A DNA stretch of 64,000 bases from Intestinibacter sp964449895 (GCA_964449895.1 CAYVBY010000006.1:1-64000), one strand, 5' to 3'. Counted from the first letter of the stretch, positions 52,110-62,061 are shown. A program made the numbers and translations. The notes: generated by a model from the letters alone, not told the origin.

Positions 52110-52760
52110 ATGGAAAATTCTATATTAAATACTTACAAAAGTGATTTATTTAAAAACAAAACCATGACTGAAAAACAACAGAAAATATTAAAAGCTAGTA
52201 TCGACCTATTTTCTAAAAACGGATATGCTAATACATCAACTAAAGAAATATCTAAAAAGGCTGGTGTCGCTGAAGGAACTATTTTCAAACATTTTGAAAC
52301 TAAGGAGAACCTATTATTTTCATGTATAATACCATTTATATTTGAGTATGTTCTTCCTGAAATCACTACCGATTTTAAATCACTTAACCTCAAAGAGGTT
52401 TATCCAGATTTTAGATCATTTATTCATAATTTAATGTTTGAACGTTTTGATTTTATAAATAAAAATTATAAAATTGCACATATTCTATTTGCTGAAATTC
52501 TATATAGAGAAGAACTTCGAACAAAATTAGCAAATATTTTAGTTCCCGATTTGACAGAAAACTTTTATTATATTTTGGACTATTTCAAAAAAGAAAAAAA
52601 AATAAAAGATATCCCTAACGATCTTATAATAAAAACGATTATTTCTAATATGTGTGGATATATAGTTTTTGAATATATTTTCAAACCTGGTAAACAACAT
52701 TATGACAAAGAAGAACTTAAATATATAGAAGATTTAATAGTTAATGCTTTTACTTTATAA
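52110..52760 (+). CDS. TetR/AcrR-family regulator
   Basis: A 216-residue regulator with the N-terminal HTH (ILKASIDLFSKNGYANTSTKEISKKAGVAEGTIFKHFETKENLL, about 25-68) and a helical ligand domain. The operator GTGAGTACTTACTCAC lies in front of its own gene, so autorepression is likely. The large activase-like gene starts 30 bases later on the same strand and is presumably controlled too. The ligand is unknown; an acyl-CoA is an attractive but untested idea, given the partner. AGGAG precedes the ATG. Confidence 0.92.
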   Translation: MENSILNTYKSDLFKNKTMTEKQQKILKASIDLFSKNGYANTSTKEISKKAGVAEGTIFKHFETKENLLFSCIIPFIFEYVLPEITTDFKSLNLKEVYPDFRSFIHNLMFERFDFINKNYKIAHILFAEILYREELRTKLANILVPDLTENFYYILDYFKKEKKIKDIPNDLIIKTIISNMCGYIVFEYIFKPGKQHYDKEELKYIEDLIVNAFTL

Positions 52761-52789
52761 TATTTAGGATCAATTTGAGGAGGTTAATC

Positions 52790-55700
52790 ATGAAAAAAAT
52801 ATTTAATGTAGGTATAGATGTAGGTTCTACAACCGTTAAAATAGTTATCTTAGATAACGAAGAAAAGATCGTCTACAAAGAATATAAAAGACATTTTTCA
52901 GATATAAAAAAAGCTGTTAAAGATGTTTTAAGTGATGTATATAAAAAATTTGGAGAAATTAAAGTTTCTACTGTTATAACTGGTTCCGGCGGAATAGATA
53001 TTTCTAAATATCTAAATTTAAAATTTGTACAAGAAGTTATTTCTTCTACAAAAGCAATTGAAACTTTCCACCCTGAAACTGATGTTGTAATAGAACTTGG
53101 TGGTGAAGATGCAAAAGTAACTTACTTAAGTGGTGGTATAGATCAAAGAATGAACGGTATATGTGCTGGAGGTACAGGTGCTTTTATAGACCAAATGGCA
53201 AGTTTATTAAAAACAGACGCTTCTGGTCTTAATGAAATGGCCAAAGATTATAAAGTTATATATCCTATTGCATCTAGATGTGGAGTTTTTGCTAAAACAG
53301 ATATACAACCCCTTATAAATGATGGTGCAAAAAAAGCAGATATTGCAATGAGTATATTTAATGCCGTTGTTGTGCAAACAGTAAGTGTACTTTCTTGTGG
53401 AAGAGCTATAGAAGGAAAAGTAGCATTTCTTGGTGGACCATTATATTTCTTATCAGAACTTAGAACTGCATTTAAAAATGTATTAAATCTAGATGATAAA
53501 GATATAATATTCCCTAATGATGCACAATTATATATTGCTATGGGTGCTTCTCTTTTAGCAAAGGAAGAACCTTCTATAAACTTATCAGATTTAATACATA
53601 AACTTGAAGAGATAGAAAAAGTTAATTTATCTCATGTTGAAGGACTTGAACCTTTATTTAAAAATGAATTAGAATACTCTGAATTTATAAATAGACATAA
53701 TAAATCTAACGTTAATAAAATAGACATAAAAAATGTTAAAGGAAATTGCTTTTTAGGAATTGATGCAGGTTCTACAACTACAAAAGCTGCATTAATCGAT
53801 GAAGATTGTAATTTAGTTTATACATACTATAGCAGTAATGAAGGAAGTCCTCTTCAGACTTCTATAAATATAATGAAAGATATCTATGCTAATTTACCTG
53901 AGGGAATAAATATAGCTTCTTCTTGTGTTACAGGATATGGTGAAGCTCTACTAAAAAAAGCTTTAAAAATAGACTATGGCGAAATAGAAACTATGGCTCA
54001 TTATAAAGCAGCAAAATATTTTTCTCCAGATGTAGACTTTATATTAGATATTGGTGGTCAAGATATGAAATGTCTTAAAATAAAAAATGGAGTTATAGAC
54101 AGTATCATACTTAACGAAGCCTGCTCTTCTGGTTGTGGATCTTTCCTTGAAACTTTTGCAAAATCACTACATATGTCAATTGAAGACTTTGCAAAAGAAG
54201 GTACATTCTCACAAAAACCAGTTGATTTAGGTTCTAGATGTACAGTTTTTATGAACTCAAGAGTTAAACAAGCTCAAAAAGAAGGTGCAAGTGTAGCAGA
54301 TATATCTGCAGGACTTTCTTATTCAGTTATAAAAAATGCCTTATTTAAAGTTATAAAAATAAGAGATTTAAATGAACTTGGCAAAAATATAGTAGTTCAA
54401 GGCGGTACATTCTACAATGATTTAGTTTTAAGAAGTTTTGAAAAATTAATAGGAAGAAATGTAACTAGACCTGATATATCTGGAATAATGGGAGCTTTTG
54501 GAGCTGCATTAATTTCAAAATCTAGATACACTAATAATCACCAAACTCAACTTCTAAAATTAAATGAACTTGAAAATATACAAATAAATAGTACAGTTAA
54601 AAGATGTAGCGGATGTTCAAACAAATGCTTACTTACTATAAACCAATTTTCTGAATCAGAAATATTTGTATCAGGAAATAGATGTGAAAATGGAGCTGCT
54701 TTATACGGTGCAGAAGCATCTTCTAAAAAGGAAAAACCTATAAATCTATTTAAATATAAATATGATAGATTATTTAAATACTATAAACCTCTAAAACTTG
54801 AAGATGCTCCAAGAGGAGAAGTTGGTATTCCAAGAGTCTTAAATATGTATGAGGACTATCCTTTCTGGTTTACTTTATTTACTACTTTAGGATTTAAGGT
54901 AACTTTATCTGGAAGATCTTCTAAAAAAGTATATGAAAAAGGTATGACAAGTATTGCCTCTGAAACAGTTTGCTATCCAGCAAAAATGGTTCATGGACAT
55001 ATACAAACATTAATAGACAATGGAGTAAAAACTATATTTTATCCTTCTGTAACACATGAATACAAAGAAGATAAAACTTCAGATAATCACTACAATTGCC
55101 CTGTTGTTATATCTTATTCTGAAGTTATAAAAAATAACTTAACTGATTTAGAAAATAAAAATATTAAATTTATAAATCCATTTATGACTTTAAACGATAA
55201 AGAAAACTTAAAACAAAGACTTTACGATGTATTCTCTTATTACTTTGCAGATGCTAAAATTTCTAAAGATGAAATAAAAAATGCAGTAGATTTAGCAACA
55301 AAAGAACAATTTGCATTTAAAGATGATATTAGACATGCAGGAGAAGAATCTTTAAAGAAAATAATGGAAAATAATTTAAAAGCTATCGTATTATCTGGTA
55401 GACCTTACCACTTAGACCCTGAAATCAACCATGGTATGCCAGAATTAATAAATTCATTAGATATGGCTGTACTAACAGAAGACAGTATTTGTCATCTTGC
55501 TAGTGTTCAAAGACCATTAAGAGTTGTAGACCAATGGGTATATCACTCTAGACTTTATAAAGCAGCTGAATTTGTAAAAAAATACGATAATATAGAGCTT
55601 GTTCAATTAAACTCATTTGGATGCGGTCTTGATGCCGTAACAACTGAACAAGTTGAAGAATTACTAGCTGAAAAATCAAAAATTTATACAGTAATTAAAA

Positions 55701-57169
55701 TAGATGAAGGTAATAACCTAGGCGCAGCAAAAATAAGACTTCGTTCTCTAAAAGCTGCAATGAATGAAAGAGAAGCTAATAACATAAGCGTCAAAAATAT
55801 TGAAGAAAAGAAAATAAATTACACTAAAAACGATAAATTTGATCCAAAACGTAAATTATTAGTACCTCAAATGTCGCCAATTCACTTCCAATTTGTGGAA
55901 AAGGCTGCGAATTTATCTGGATGGAATATAGAAGTCCTTCAAGATACTGATAGAGAAATAATCGAAGAAGGACTAAGATATGTAAACAATGATGCTTGTT
56001 ATCCAGCTATAATCGTTATAGGACAATTAATAAGTGCATTAAAATCTGGAAAATACGATTTAAATAATGTTTCTGTTGCTATGACTCAAACTGGTGGCGG
56101 TTGTAGAGCTACAAATTACATAGGTTTTTTAAGAAAAGCAATGCATGAAGCTGGATTTAAAGATGTTCCTGTAATTTCTTTAAGTGCACAAGGATTAGAA
56201 GATAATGGCGTTATGGACAATATATCTCTAAAATTTATAAATAGAGGGTTTATGGCTGTAGTTTATGGTGACTTATTTATGAAAGTTTTATATAGAGTTA
56301 GACCTTACGAAAAAGTAAAAGGAAGTGCAAATGCTCTATATGAAAAATGGGTTAAAATATGTATGGATTCTCTAGAAAAAGGAAATTTCTCTACTTTTAG
56401 TAAAAATATAAAAGGTATTATAAGAGATTTTGACAATTTAGAACTTCTAGACATTAAAAAACCTCGAGTTGGTCTTGTTGGTGAAATATTAGTTAAATTC
56501 CACCCAACTGCGAACAATAACATAGTAGATGTTCTTGAAAGAGAAGGTGCTGAAGCTGTAATGCCTGAAATGGCAAACTTCTTCCTATATTCTGCTGTCA
56601 ACAGCATCTACAAAAAAGACAACAAATTAGAAGGTACAACTAAAGGTAAATTCTTTTCTAAATTTTTCATAGGATTAATAGGTTTCTACCAAAAAACATA
56701 TGTAAAAGAATTAAAGAAAAGCAAGAGATTTACAGCACCTGAAAATATTATAGAATTATCTAAAAAGACTGCTTCATTAGTTTCTATAGGAAATCAAACA
56801 GGAGAAGGATGGCTTCTTCCTGGAGAAATGATAGAATTAATCGAAAGCGGAGTTGAAAATATTGTTTGTATGCAACCATTTGGTTGTCTTCCAAACCATA
56901 TAATTGGTAAAGCTCCTGCAAAAGAATTAAAGAAAAGATACCCAAAAGCTAACATAATCCCTATAGATTATGACCCATCAGCTAGTGAGGTTAACCAAAT
57001 AAATAGAATTAAGCTTATGTTATCTAGAGCATTTAAAAACTTAGAAGAAAAAGAAAAAATTAATTTAATGTCTCAAACAAAAAAACATTCTTCTGTAAAT
57101 TTAAATAATAACTTAAAGCTAGATGATAATTTAGAAAAGGAAAATTCTAAAACAGCTGCAAATATGTAA
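52790..57169 (+). CDS. Giant acyl-CoA dehydratase activase / 2-hydroxyacyl-CoA dehydratase-like fusion
   Basis: A 1459-residue protein. Two BcrA/BadF-type ASKHA ATPase modules come first: NVGIDVGSTTVKIVIL at residue 5 with Fe-S cysteine in GICAGGTGAF, and FLGIDAGSTTTKAALI at about 322 with CSSGCGSF. Next come a CSGCSNKC motif (about 605) and a DUF2229-like region (about 675-900). The C-terminal HgdB-like dehydratase part has MTQTGGGCRATNY (about 1097). Related activases use ATP to inject an electron into 2-hydroxyacyl-CoA dehydratases; the role of these fused forms is unknown. The frame starts at 52775, but AGGAGG places the ATG at 52790. Confidence 0.9.
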   Translation: MKKIFNVGIDVGSTTVKIVILDNEEKIVYKEYKRHFSDIKKAVKDVLSDVYKKFGEIKVSTVITGSGGIDISKYLNLKFVQEVISSTKAIETFHPETDVVIELGGEDAKVTYLSGGIDQRMNGICAGGTGAFIDQMASLLKTDASGLNEMAKDYKVIYPIASRCGVFAKTDIQPLINDGAKKADIAMSIFNAVVVQTVSVLSCGRAIEGKVAFLGGPLYFLSELRTAFKNVLNLDDKDIIFPNDAQLYIAMGASLLAKEEPSINLSDLIHKLEEIEKVNLSHVEGLEPLFKNELEYSEFINRHNKSNVNKIDIKNVKGNCFLGIDAGSTTTKAALIDEDCNLVYTYYSSNEGSPLQTSINIMKDIYANLPEGINIASSCVTGYGEALLKKALKIDYGEIETMAHYKAAKYFSPDVDFILDIGGQDMKCLKIKNGVIDSIILNEACSSGCGSFLETFAKSLHMSIEDFAKEGTFSQKPVDLGSRCTVFMNSRVKQAQKEGASVADISAGLSYSVIKNALFKVIKIRDLNELGKNIVVQGGTFYNDLVLRSFEKLIGRNVTRPDISGIMGAFGAALISKSRYTNNHQTQLLKLNELENIQINSTVKRCSGCSNKCLLTINQFSESEIFVSGNRCENGAALYGAEASSKKEKPINLFKYKYDRLFKYYKPLKLEDAPRGEVGIPRVLNMYEDYPFWFTLFTTLGFKVTLSGRSSKKVYEKGMTSIASETVCYPAKMVHGHIQTLIDNGVKTIFYPSVTHEYKEDKTSDNHYNCPVVISYSEVIKNNLTDLENKNIKFINPFMTLNDKENLKQRLYDVFSYYFADAKISKDEIKNAVDLATKEQFAFKDDIRHAGEESLKKIMENNLKAIVLSGRPYHLDPEINHGMPELINSLDMAVLTEDSICHLASVQRPLRVVDQWVYHSRLYKAAEFVKKYDNIELVQLNSFGCGLDAVTTEQVEELLAEKSKIYTVIKIDEGNNLGAAKIRLRSLKAAMNEREANNISVKNIEEKKINYTKNDKFDPKRKLLVPQMSPIHFQFVEKAANLSGWNIEVLQDTDREIIEEGLRYVNNDACYPAIIVIGQLISALKSGKYDLNNVSVAMTQTGGGCRATNYIGFLRKAMHEAGFKDVPVISLSAQGLEDNGVMDNISLKFINRGFMAVVYGDLFMKVLYRVRPYEKVKGSANALYEKWVKICMDSLEKGNFSTFSKNIKGIIRDFDNLELLDIKKPRVGLVGEILVKFHPTANNNIVDVLEREGAEAVMPEMANFFLYSAVNSIYKKDNKLEGTTKGKFFSKFFIGLIGFYQKTYVKELKKSKRFTAPENIIELSKKTASLVSIGNQTGEGWLLPGEMIELIESGVENIVCMQPFGCLPNHIIGKAPAKELKKRYPKANIIPIDYDPSASEVNQINRIKLMLSRAFKNLEEKEKINLMSQTKKHSSVNLNNNLKLDDNLEKENSKTAANM

Positions 57170-57192
57170 TAAAATCTAAAAAACTATAAACA

Positions 57193-57231
57193 CAAAAGGG
57201 CTATCGTAAAATAAAACTTGCGATGCCCTTT
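57193..57231 (+). terminator. Terminator of the giant activase gene; copy B of a repeated terminator element
   Basis: GGGCTATCG and CGATGCCC pair, with the loop TAAAATAAAACTTG, then TTTAATTTTT. It is nearly the same, loop included, as the minus-strand reading of 43523-43562. Confidence 0.85.
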
Positions 57232-57246
57232 AATTTTTAACTAAAA

Positions 57247-57274
57247 AAAGATGAACTTTAAAAAGCTCATCTTT
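57247..57274 (-). terminator. Terminator of the first Cys-motif paralogue
   Basis: On the minus strand AAAGATGAGCTTT pairs with AAAGTTCATCTTT with one mismatch, followed by T-rich sequence, just past the stop at 57288. Confidence 0.82.
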
Positions 57275-57287
57275 TATATATTTTTAA

Positions 57288-57758
57288 TTACTCACTTTGT
57301 AAATCAGCATATAATATGCTATCTTCTCTATTTAAATAAACATATCTTGTATTAATTTTCTCATCATCTTCAGATTTTGATATTACTTTTACAGCATAAT
57401 CATCTGTAGCTATATCAACTAAAGTTTCTTCATAATCAGCATATATTCTATTAATTAAATTTCTAGCAGCTATTGGTGTATCATCAAATAATTCAACACT
57501 TTCTAATGTTATGTATTGTGACTTAAAGCTTCCTTCAAAAGTTAGACTTATAAAGTATATTTTGTGACATTTTGTACACATAACTACTAATTTTTCCATC
57601 TTATATACAGAAGCCTTTGTAACTGCATCTACTTCATTTGTTTTTAATTCAGTTTCATTAACTTCTCTAAATAATATCTTATATTCTTCTTTATCTGTAC
57701 ATGCACAAATTTTTCTTCCAAAATCTTCTTCATATAAAAATTTATTTACAGTAACCAT
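57288..57758 (-). CDS. Uncharacterised Cys-motif protein, paralogue 1
   Basis: 156 residues, not recognised. Cysteines occur as KICACTD (about 17-19) and MCTKCHKIYF (about 60-63), a spacing like a zinc ribbon. Its order of features matches the neighbour at 57934: C-x-C, a helical DAV/DSV stretch, a C-x-x-C-x-x-[IM]-Y strand, a NLINRIYADYEE-type helix and a final YVYLNRE strand. It looks like a diverged tandem duplicate of that gene. AAGGAAG precedes the ATG. Separate terminators suggest separate transcripts. Confidence 0.75.
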   Translation of the reverse strand: MVTVNKFLYEEDFGRKICACTDKEEYKILFREVNETELKTNEVDAVTKASVYKMEKLVVMCTKCHKIYFISLTFEGSFKSQYITLESVELFDDTPIAARNLINRIYADYEETLVDIATDDYAVKVISKSEDDEKINTRYVYLNREDSILYADLQSE

Positions 57759-57863
57759 AAAGTCTTCCTTTCTTTACATTTTAAATTATATTTTGATAAT
57801 TCAAATGTAATTATTTATTTTTTTAATATACATTATACTTATTTTTTAATATATTGATTCAAA

Positions 57864-57889
57864 AAATAAAGGCTTAAAAGCCTTTATTT
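57864..57889 (-). terminator. Terminator of the second Cys-motif paralogue
   Basis: AAATAAAGGCTT (57864-57875) and AAGCCTTTATTT (57878-57889) pair perfectly with a two-base loop, followed by T-rich sequence on the minus strand. Confidence 0.88.
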
Positions 57890-57933
57890 CTTGATGGATA
57901 ATTTTCCGTATAAAACTATATACGAAAACTAAT

Positions 57934-58344
57934 TTATTTTTCCATATAAACGTATTCTGTGTATTTTCCGTTATCTACTTCTTTTTCTTCAACTATTTTT
58001 GTTAAGAAATCTTCAGATCTTATAGTAAATAGTGCTTCATAAGAACCGTAGTTACGTATTATATGTTCTCTAACTTGGCTGTTTGTCTCAGTTATTTCTC
58101 TTACTTTTGAAACTTCACGTTTTTGTTCAGTACCATTTTTTGTATATTTCATTTCAAATCTATACATTCTAGAACATTTTGAGCATACAGCTATTATATC
58201 ACTTACTGAATCGCATACATCTTCGTCTTTGCTTTCTGTCATTTGACTATGATTATATAAAACTCTGAATTTTTTACAATCAGGACATTGGCATACTTTT
58301 TGATCTAACTCCGCTGCTAAAATATATTTTGGTGTGTATAACAT
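57934..58344 (-). CDS. Uncharacterised Cys-motif protein, paralogue 2
   Basis: About 136 residues. The start at 58344 follows AAAGGGG by eight bases; an upstream in-frame ATG lies before that site. Visible elements are VCQCPDCKKF (about 17-26), a VCSKCSRMYRFEM strand (about 53-65), the helix QVREHIIRNYGSYEAL and the final YTEYVYMEK. Four Cys in two pairs suggest a zinc ribbon. It has one more C-x-x-C than paralogue 1, so it may keep the ancestral metal site. No function can be named. Confidence 0.75.
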   Translation of the reverse strand: MLYTPKYILAAELDQKVCQCPDCKKFRVLYNHSQMTESKDEDVCDSVSDIIAVCSKCSRMYRFEMKYTKNGTEQKREVSKVREITETNSQVREHIIRNYGSYEALFTIRSEDFLTKIVEEKEVDNGKYTEYVYMEK

Positions 58345-58674
58345 ATATATTACCCCTTTCCAGTACAATATAATTATTTATTAGATATCCCCTACAACAT
58401 AATGTGTATATGGAAAATTAAAGTAGCATAAAAACAATGTTTAATTTTATATAATGTTTTAAACATTTTTGTTTTTTGCTTCCCCTTTATTCTATTGTAT
58501 CATCTTATTATGTAAATTTCAGATATAATTTAAAATTTTTTTTAAATTCTGCAAAATAATATTTATTTTTAAGAATTTTTCATAAAACATAGGAAATTAT
58601 ACTCATTTAAAATTATAAATATTTATAATTTCCATAAATGTGTTTGTAAAGAAATCTACATTTTTGAAGGAGCT
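58345..58674. other. AT-rich intergenic region between nadE and the Cys-motif gene
   Basis: Contains AATGTTTTAAACATT, a perfect 15-bp inverted repeat at 58453-58467, with a further AATGTTT half-site nearby at 58437-58443; this could be an operator for the Cys-motif gene. A perfect 22-bp all-A/T palindrome lies at 58610-58631 downstream of nadE. I see no ORF. Confidence 0.45.
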
Positions 58675-60669
58675 TTATAATAAAGATTTCTTTATATCAT
58701 TTAATTCTTCCATCCATATAAATTGGCATGCATCTGAAGCCATACGCCAATCTCCTTTTGGTGATAAAGATATACTTCCTACTTTTATTCCATCTGGCAT
58801 ACATGAACGCTTAAATTGTTGAGTCCAAAATCTATTGTAGAATATTTCCATATTTTTAAGTAATGCTTTTCTATCTACTACAGGATTTTCAATGCCATCT
58901 TTTTTATCTTGCATAATTTTTGCATTAATATATAAGTCAAATATTTTTTTAGGTCCAAATCCAAATTTTATCATATAATAAATAATAAAATCATGAATTA
59001 CATAAGAACCTATTTTGTCTTCTGTTTTTTGTTTTATTGTTCCATCTTCATTTGGAGGAAGTAATTCTGGACTTACTGGTGTATCACAAATATCAAGTAA
59101 AATATCTCTTAACCCTTCATGATGTTTCGCATATGATTTTAATATTCCTATAACTAAAGTCTTTGGTATAGATGCATTTACACCGTACATGCTCATTTGA
59201 TCTCCATTATATGTACACCATCCAAGTGCTAATTCTGATAAATCTCCTGTCCCTACAACTAGACCTCCTATTTTATTTGCTACATCCATAAGGACTTGTG
59301 TTCTTTCTCTGGCTTGTGTATTTTCAAATGTTACACCTAACTCAGATTTGTCATATCCTATATCTTTGTAGTGTTGTTCACATGCATCTTTTATATTAAT
59401 TTCATAAGAAGTTACATTTAATAATCTCATAAGATTTTCTGCATTATTATGTGTTCTATTAGTAGTTCCATAACAAGGCATTGTAATAGCATGAATTCCT
59501 TTTTTATCAAGTCCATTTATATCAAACGCTTCTGCTGCTACAATTAATGCTAAAGTACTATCAAGTCCACCAGAAACACCTATAACGACTTTATCACAGT
59601 TTATTTTCTTTAATCTTCCAGCAAGACCTGCCGCTTGTAATTTTAAAATTTCAACAGCTCTTTCATCTATATTTTCTGGTATAAATGGATATATTGATAT
59701 TTCTCTATTTGTAACAAATTTATCTATTATTGGTTCAAAAGTTCTTATATAAACATGTTTATATTCTTTTTTGTCTACTGCAGTCATAAATGATGTAGTT
59801 TTAGGTCTATTGTTTAACCCTATTTCTATATCTATTTCACCGTAAGTAATTTCTCTATCTTCTAAAAACTTACTTTCAGCTACTATTGTTCCATTATCTG
59901 CTATTATACTATGTCCTGAAAAAACAGTATCAGAAGTACTTTCACCTCTTGATGCTGAAGCATATACATATCCACAACTTGAAGTTGATGATTGCATTTT
60001 TATTAGATCTTGTCTATATTTAGTTTTTCCTATAGTTTCATTACTTGCAGATAAATTTACGATTATATTTGCACCATATAAGCAGTGATATTTTGAAGGC
60101 GGAATTGGAACCCATACATCTTCACAAATTTCACAAGAAACTATTGCTCCAGTTAATTTATCTTCTATTAGTAAATTAGGTGTAAATGGTACTTTTTTAT
60201 CTTCTATTATTATTTCGTCATCTAATCGAGTTACGGAACTTGCAAAATGTCTAGCTTCATAAAACTCAGAATAGTTTGGTATGAAAGTCTTAGGAACTAC
60301 ACCTAATATTTCACCTTTATGTATTGCAACTGCACAGTTAAATAATTGATTATCTTTTCTAATAGGCAATCCTACAAATATAAGAGGACTACATTCCTCA
60401 TTTGAAAGTTTAGCAAATCTTAAAAGTTCTTCATAAGCACTTTCAATCAATCTACTTTGATGAAATAAATCATGACAGCTATATCCTGTTATACATAACT
60501 CTGGATATACAACTACCCTAGTTTGTCTATCCCCTTTTTTATTTTTTTCACTCACCTCATGGACAAGCTTCAACATTTCATCTACATTAAATTTTGGGTT
60601 TGCAATTTTTATTTCATTCGGAATAAGTGTTGCAACCTCAATAATTCCATGATTTAATAAATTATTCAT
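58675..60669 (-). CDS. nadE: Glutamine-dependent NAD+ synthetase
   Basis: The 664-residue fused enzyme makes NAD+ from nicotinate adenine dinucleotide using glutamine. The N-terminal nitrilase-type glutaminase (about 1-300) has the catalytic Glu region (VVYPELCITGYS) and Cys in SCEICEDVW. The C-terminal synthetase has the P-loop VIGVSGGLDSTLAL (about 362-375), GTGDLSELALGW and SMYGVNASIPKTLV. GGAG precedes the ATG. It stands alone between the Cys-motif pair and the ptb-buk operon. Confidence 0.97.
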   Translation of the reverse strand: MNNLLNHGIIEVATLIPNEIKIANPKFNVDEMLKLVHEVSEKNKKGDRQTRVVVYPELCITGYSCHDLFHQSRLIESAYEELLRFAKLSNEECSPLIFVGLPIRKDNQLFNCAVAIHKGEILGVVPKTFIPNYSEFYEARHFASSVTRLDDEIIIEDKKVPFTPNLLIEDKLTGAIVSCEICEDVWVPIPPSKYHCLYGANIIVNLSASNETIGKTKYRQDLIKMQSSTSSCGYVYASASRGESTSDTVFSGHSIIADNGTIVAESKFLEDREITYGEIDIEIGLNNRPKTTSFMTAVDKKEYKHVYIRTFEPIIDKFVTNREISIYPFIPENIDERAVEILKLQAAGLAGRLKKINCDKVVIGVSGGLDSTLALIVAAEAFDINGLDKKGIHAITMPCYGTTNRTHNNAENLMRLLNVTSYEINIKDACEQHYKDIGYDKSELGVTFENTQARERTQVLMDVANKIGGLVVGTGDLSELALGWCTYNGDQMSMYGVNASIPKTLVIGILKSYAKHHEGLRDILLDICDTPVSPELLPPNEDGTIKQKTEDKIGSYVIHDFIIYYMIKFGFGPKKIFDLYINAKIMQDKKDGIENPVVDRKALLKNMEIFYNRFWTQQFKRSCMPDGIKVGSISLSPKGDWRMASDACQFIWMEELNDIKKSLL

Positions 60670-60809
60670 TACACAACTCCAATCTATAATATTTTCATCA
60701 TAAATTTATATATATATTTTTACCTTAAATATATATTTTATCACAAATCTACATTCGATTTAAGTTAGAAGTTTTTATTATAAAATTTAATCTTTTTTAT
60801 ACAAAAAAA

Positions 60810-60846
60810 TAAAGAGTAATCATAGTAATGCCTAAATTACTCTTTA
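60810..60846 (-). terminator. Terminator of the ptb-buk operon
   Basis: TAAAGAGTAAT (60810-60820) and ATTACTCTTTA (60836-60846) pair, and on the minus strand the stem is followed by TTTTTTT. It lies about 85 bases past buk. Confidence 0.85.
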
Positions 60847-60930
60847 TAAAAATATTTTCTAAAAGATATTTAATAAAATCGATTTATACAATCCTATTAA
60901 ATCTATAAATCTACTATATTATCTTACTAA

Positions 60931-62004
60931 TTAATAAACTAAAGCTTCTTCTTCGCCTCTTAATACACGAAGTCCTCCACCAGCTAAAGCACTCATTTCA
61001 TCTTCACCTGGATAAGCTATAACTTTAGCTATAAATTTAACTCTATCTTCAATCATTTCTCTAACCATAGAAGAGTAAGCTATACCACCAGTTAATACTA
61101 TGGCATCTACTTCTCCTTTTAAAACAGTTGCATAAGCACCTATTTCTTTAGCTATTTGATAAATCATAGCTTCATGAACAAGTTTAGCTTTTTCATCTCC
61201 GTCAGCTATCATTTGTTCAACATCTCTTATATCATTAGTTCCAAGGTAAGCAACAACTCCACCTTGTCCTTTTATTCTCTTAGCTATTTGTTCTTTAGTC
61301 ATTTTATCGCCATAGCAAGCTCTAAATAATTCACCAACAGGGATTCCTCCACTTCTTTCTGGAGAGAATGGTCCTTCACCGTCAAGACCATTAGTATTAT
61401 CTATAACTCTACCTTGTTTGTGAGCACCTACAGTTACTCCACCACCCATGTGAACTATTAATAAATTACATTCTTCATATTTTTTGCCTAAATCAGCAGC
61501 AGCTCTTCTTCCTATAGCTTTTTGGTTTAAAGCATGGAATATACTTATTCTTGGCATTTCAGGAACACCTGATAATCTAGCAACATCTTCCATTTCATCA
61601 ACAACAACTGGGTCAACTATATATGATGGTATATTTAATTCATCTCCCATTTGTTTTGCGATTATTCCACCAAGGTTAGAAGCATGTTCTCCTGATACAC
61701 CAACTTTTAAATCTTCAAACATAGCATCATTTACGCTATAAGTTCCACCTTTTATAGGTTTTAAAAGTCCACCTCTACCTACTATAGCATCTAATTCTTC
61801 AAGTTTTACATCTGCTTCAACTAAAACTTTTTCTATTATGTCTTTTCTAAAATCTAATTGATCAGCTATTTTTTCAAATTTGTCTATTTCTTCTGATGAA
61901 TGTCTAAGAGTTTTTTCATAAACTTCTTTTTCATTGTCATAAACTGCTATTTTAGTAGAAGTTGATCCAGGATTGATAGCTAAAATTCTGTATACTTTTT
62001 CCAT
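60931..62004 (-). CDS. buk: Butyrate kinase of the ptb-buk operon
   Basis: The 357-residue ASKHA kinase makes ATP and butyrate from butyryl-phosphate. Motifs: AINPGSTSTKIAVYD (about 9-23), LLIVHMGGGVTVGAH (about 174-188), DGEGPFSPERSGGIPVG and the C-terminal AYPGEDEMSALAGGGLRVL. AGGAG precedes the ATG. It lies 57 bases after ptb, the canonical order, so this is the main butyrate energy-conserving pair. The second kinase at 35362 shares the motifs and overall layout. Confidence 0.97.
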   Translation of the reverse strand: MEKVYRILAINPGSTSTKIAVYDNEKEVYEKTLRHSSEEIDKFEKIADQLDFRKDIIEKVLVEADVKLEELDAIVGRGGLLKPIKGGTYSVNDAMFEDLKVGVSGEHASNLGGIIAKQMGDELNIPSYIVDPVVVDEMEDVARLSGVPEMPRISIFHALNQKAIGRRAAADLGKKYEECNLLIVHMGGGVTVGAHKQGRVIDNTNGLDGEGPFSPERSGGIPVGELFRACYGDKMTKEQIAKRIKGQGGVVAYLGTNDIRDVEQMIADGDEKAKLVHEAMIYQIAKEIGAYATVLKGEVDAIVLTGGIAYSSMVREMIEDRVKFIAKVIAYPGEDEMSALAGGGLRVLRGEEEALVY

Positions 62005-62061
62005 AATTTGTTCTCCTATTCACTATAAATTATAATATGTAAATTTTTAATAATTTTCTAA

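Noticed and set aside
58610..58631. Perfect 22-bp A/T palindrome as an operator
   Set aside because: Pure A/T palindromes arise easily in such AT-rich spacers, and it lies downstream of nadE rather than upstream of a gene.
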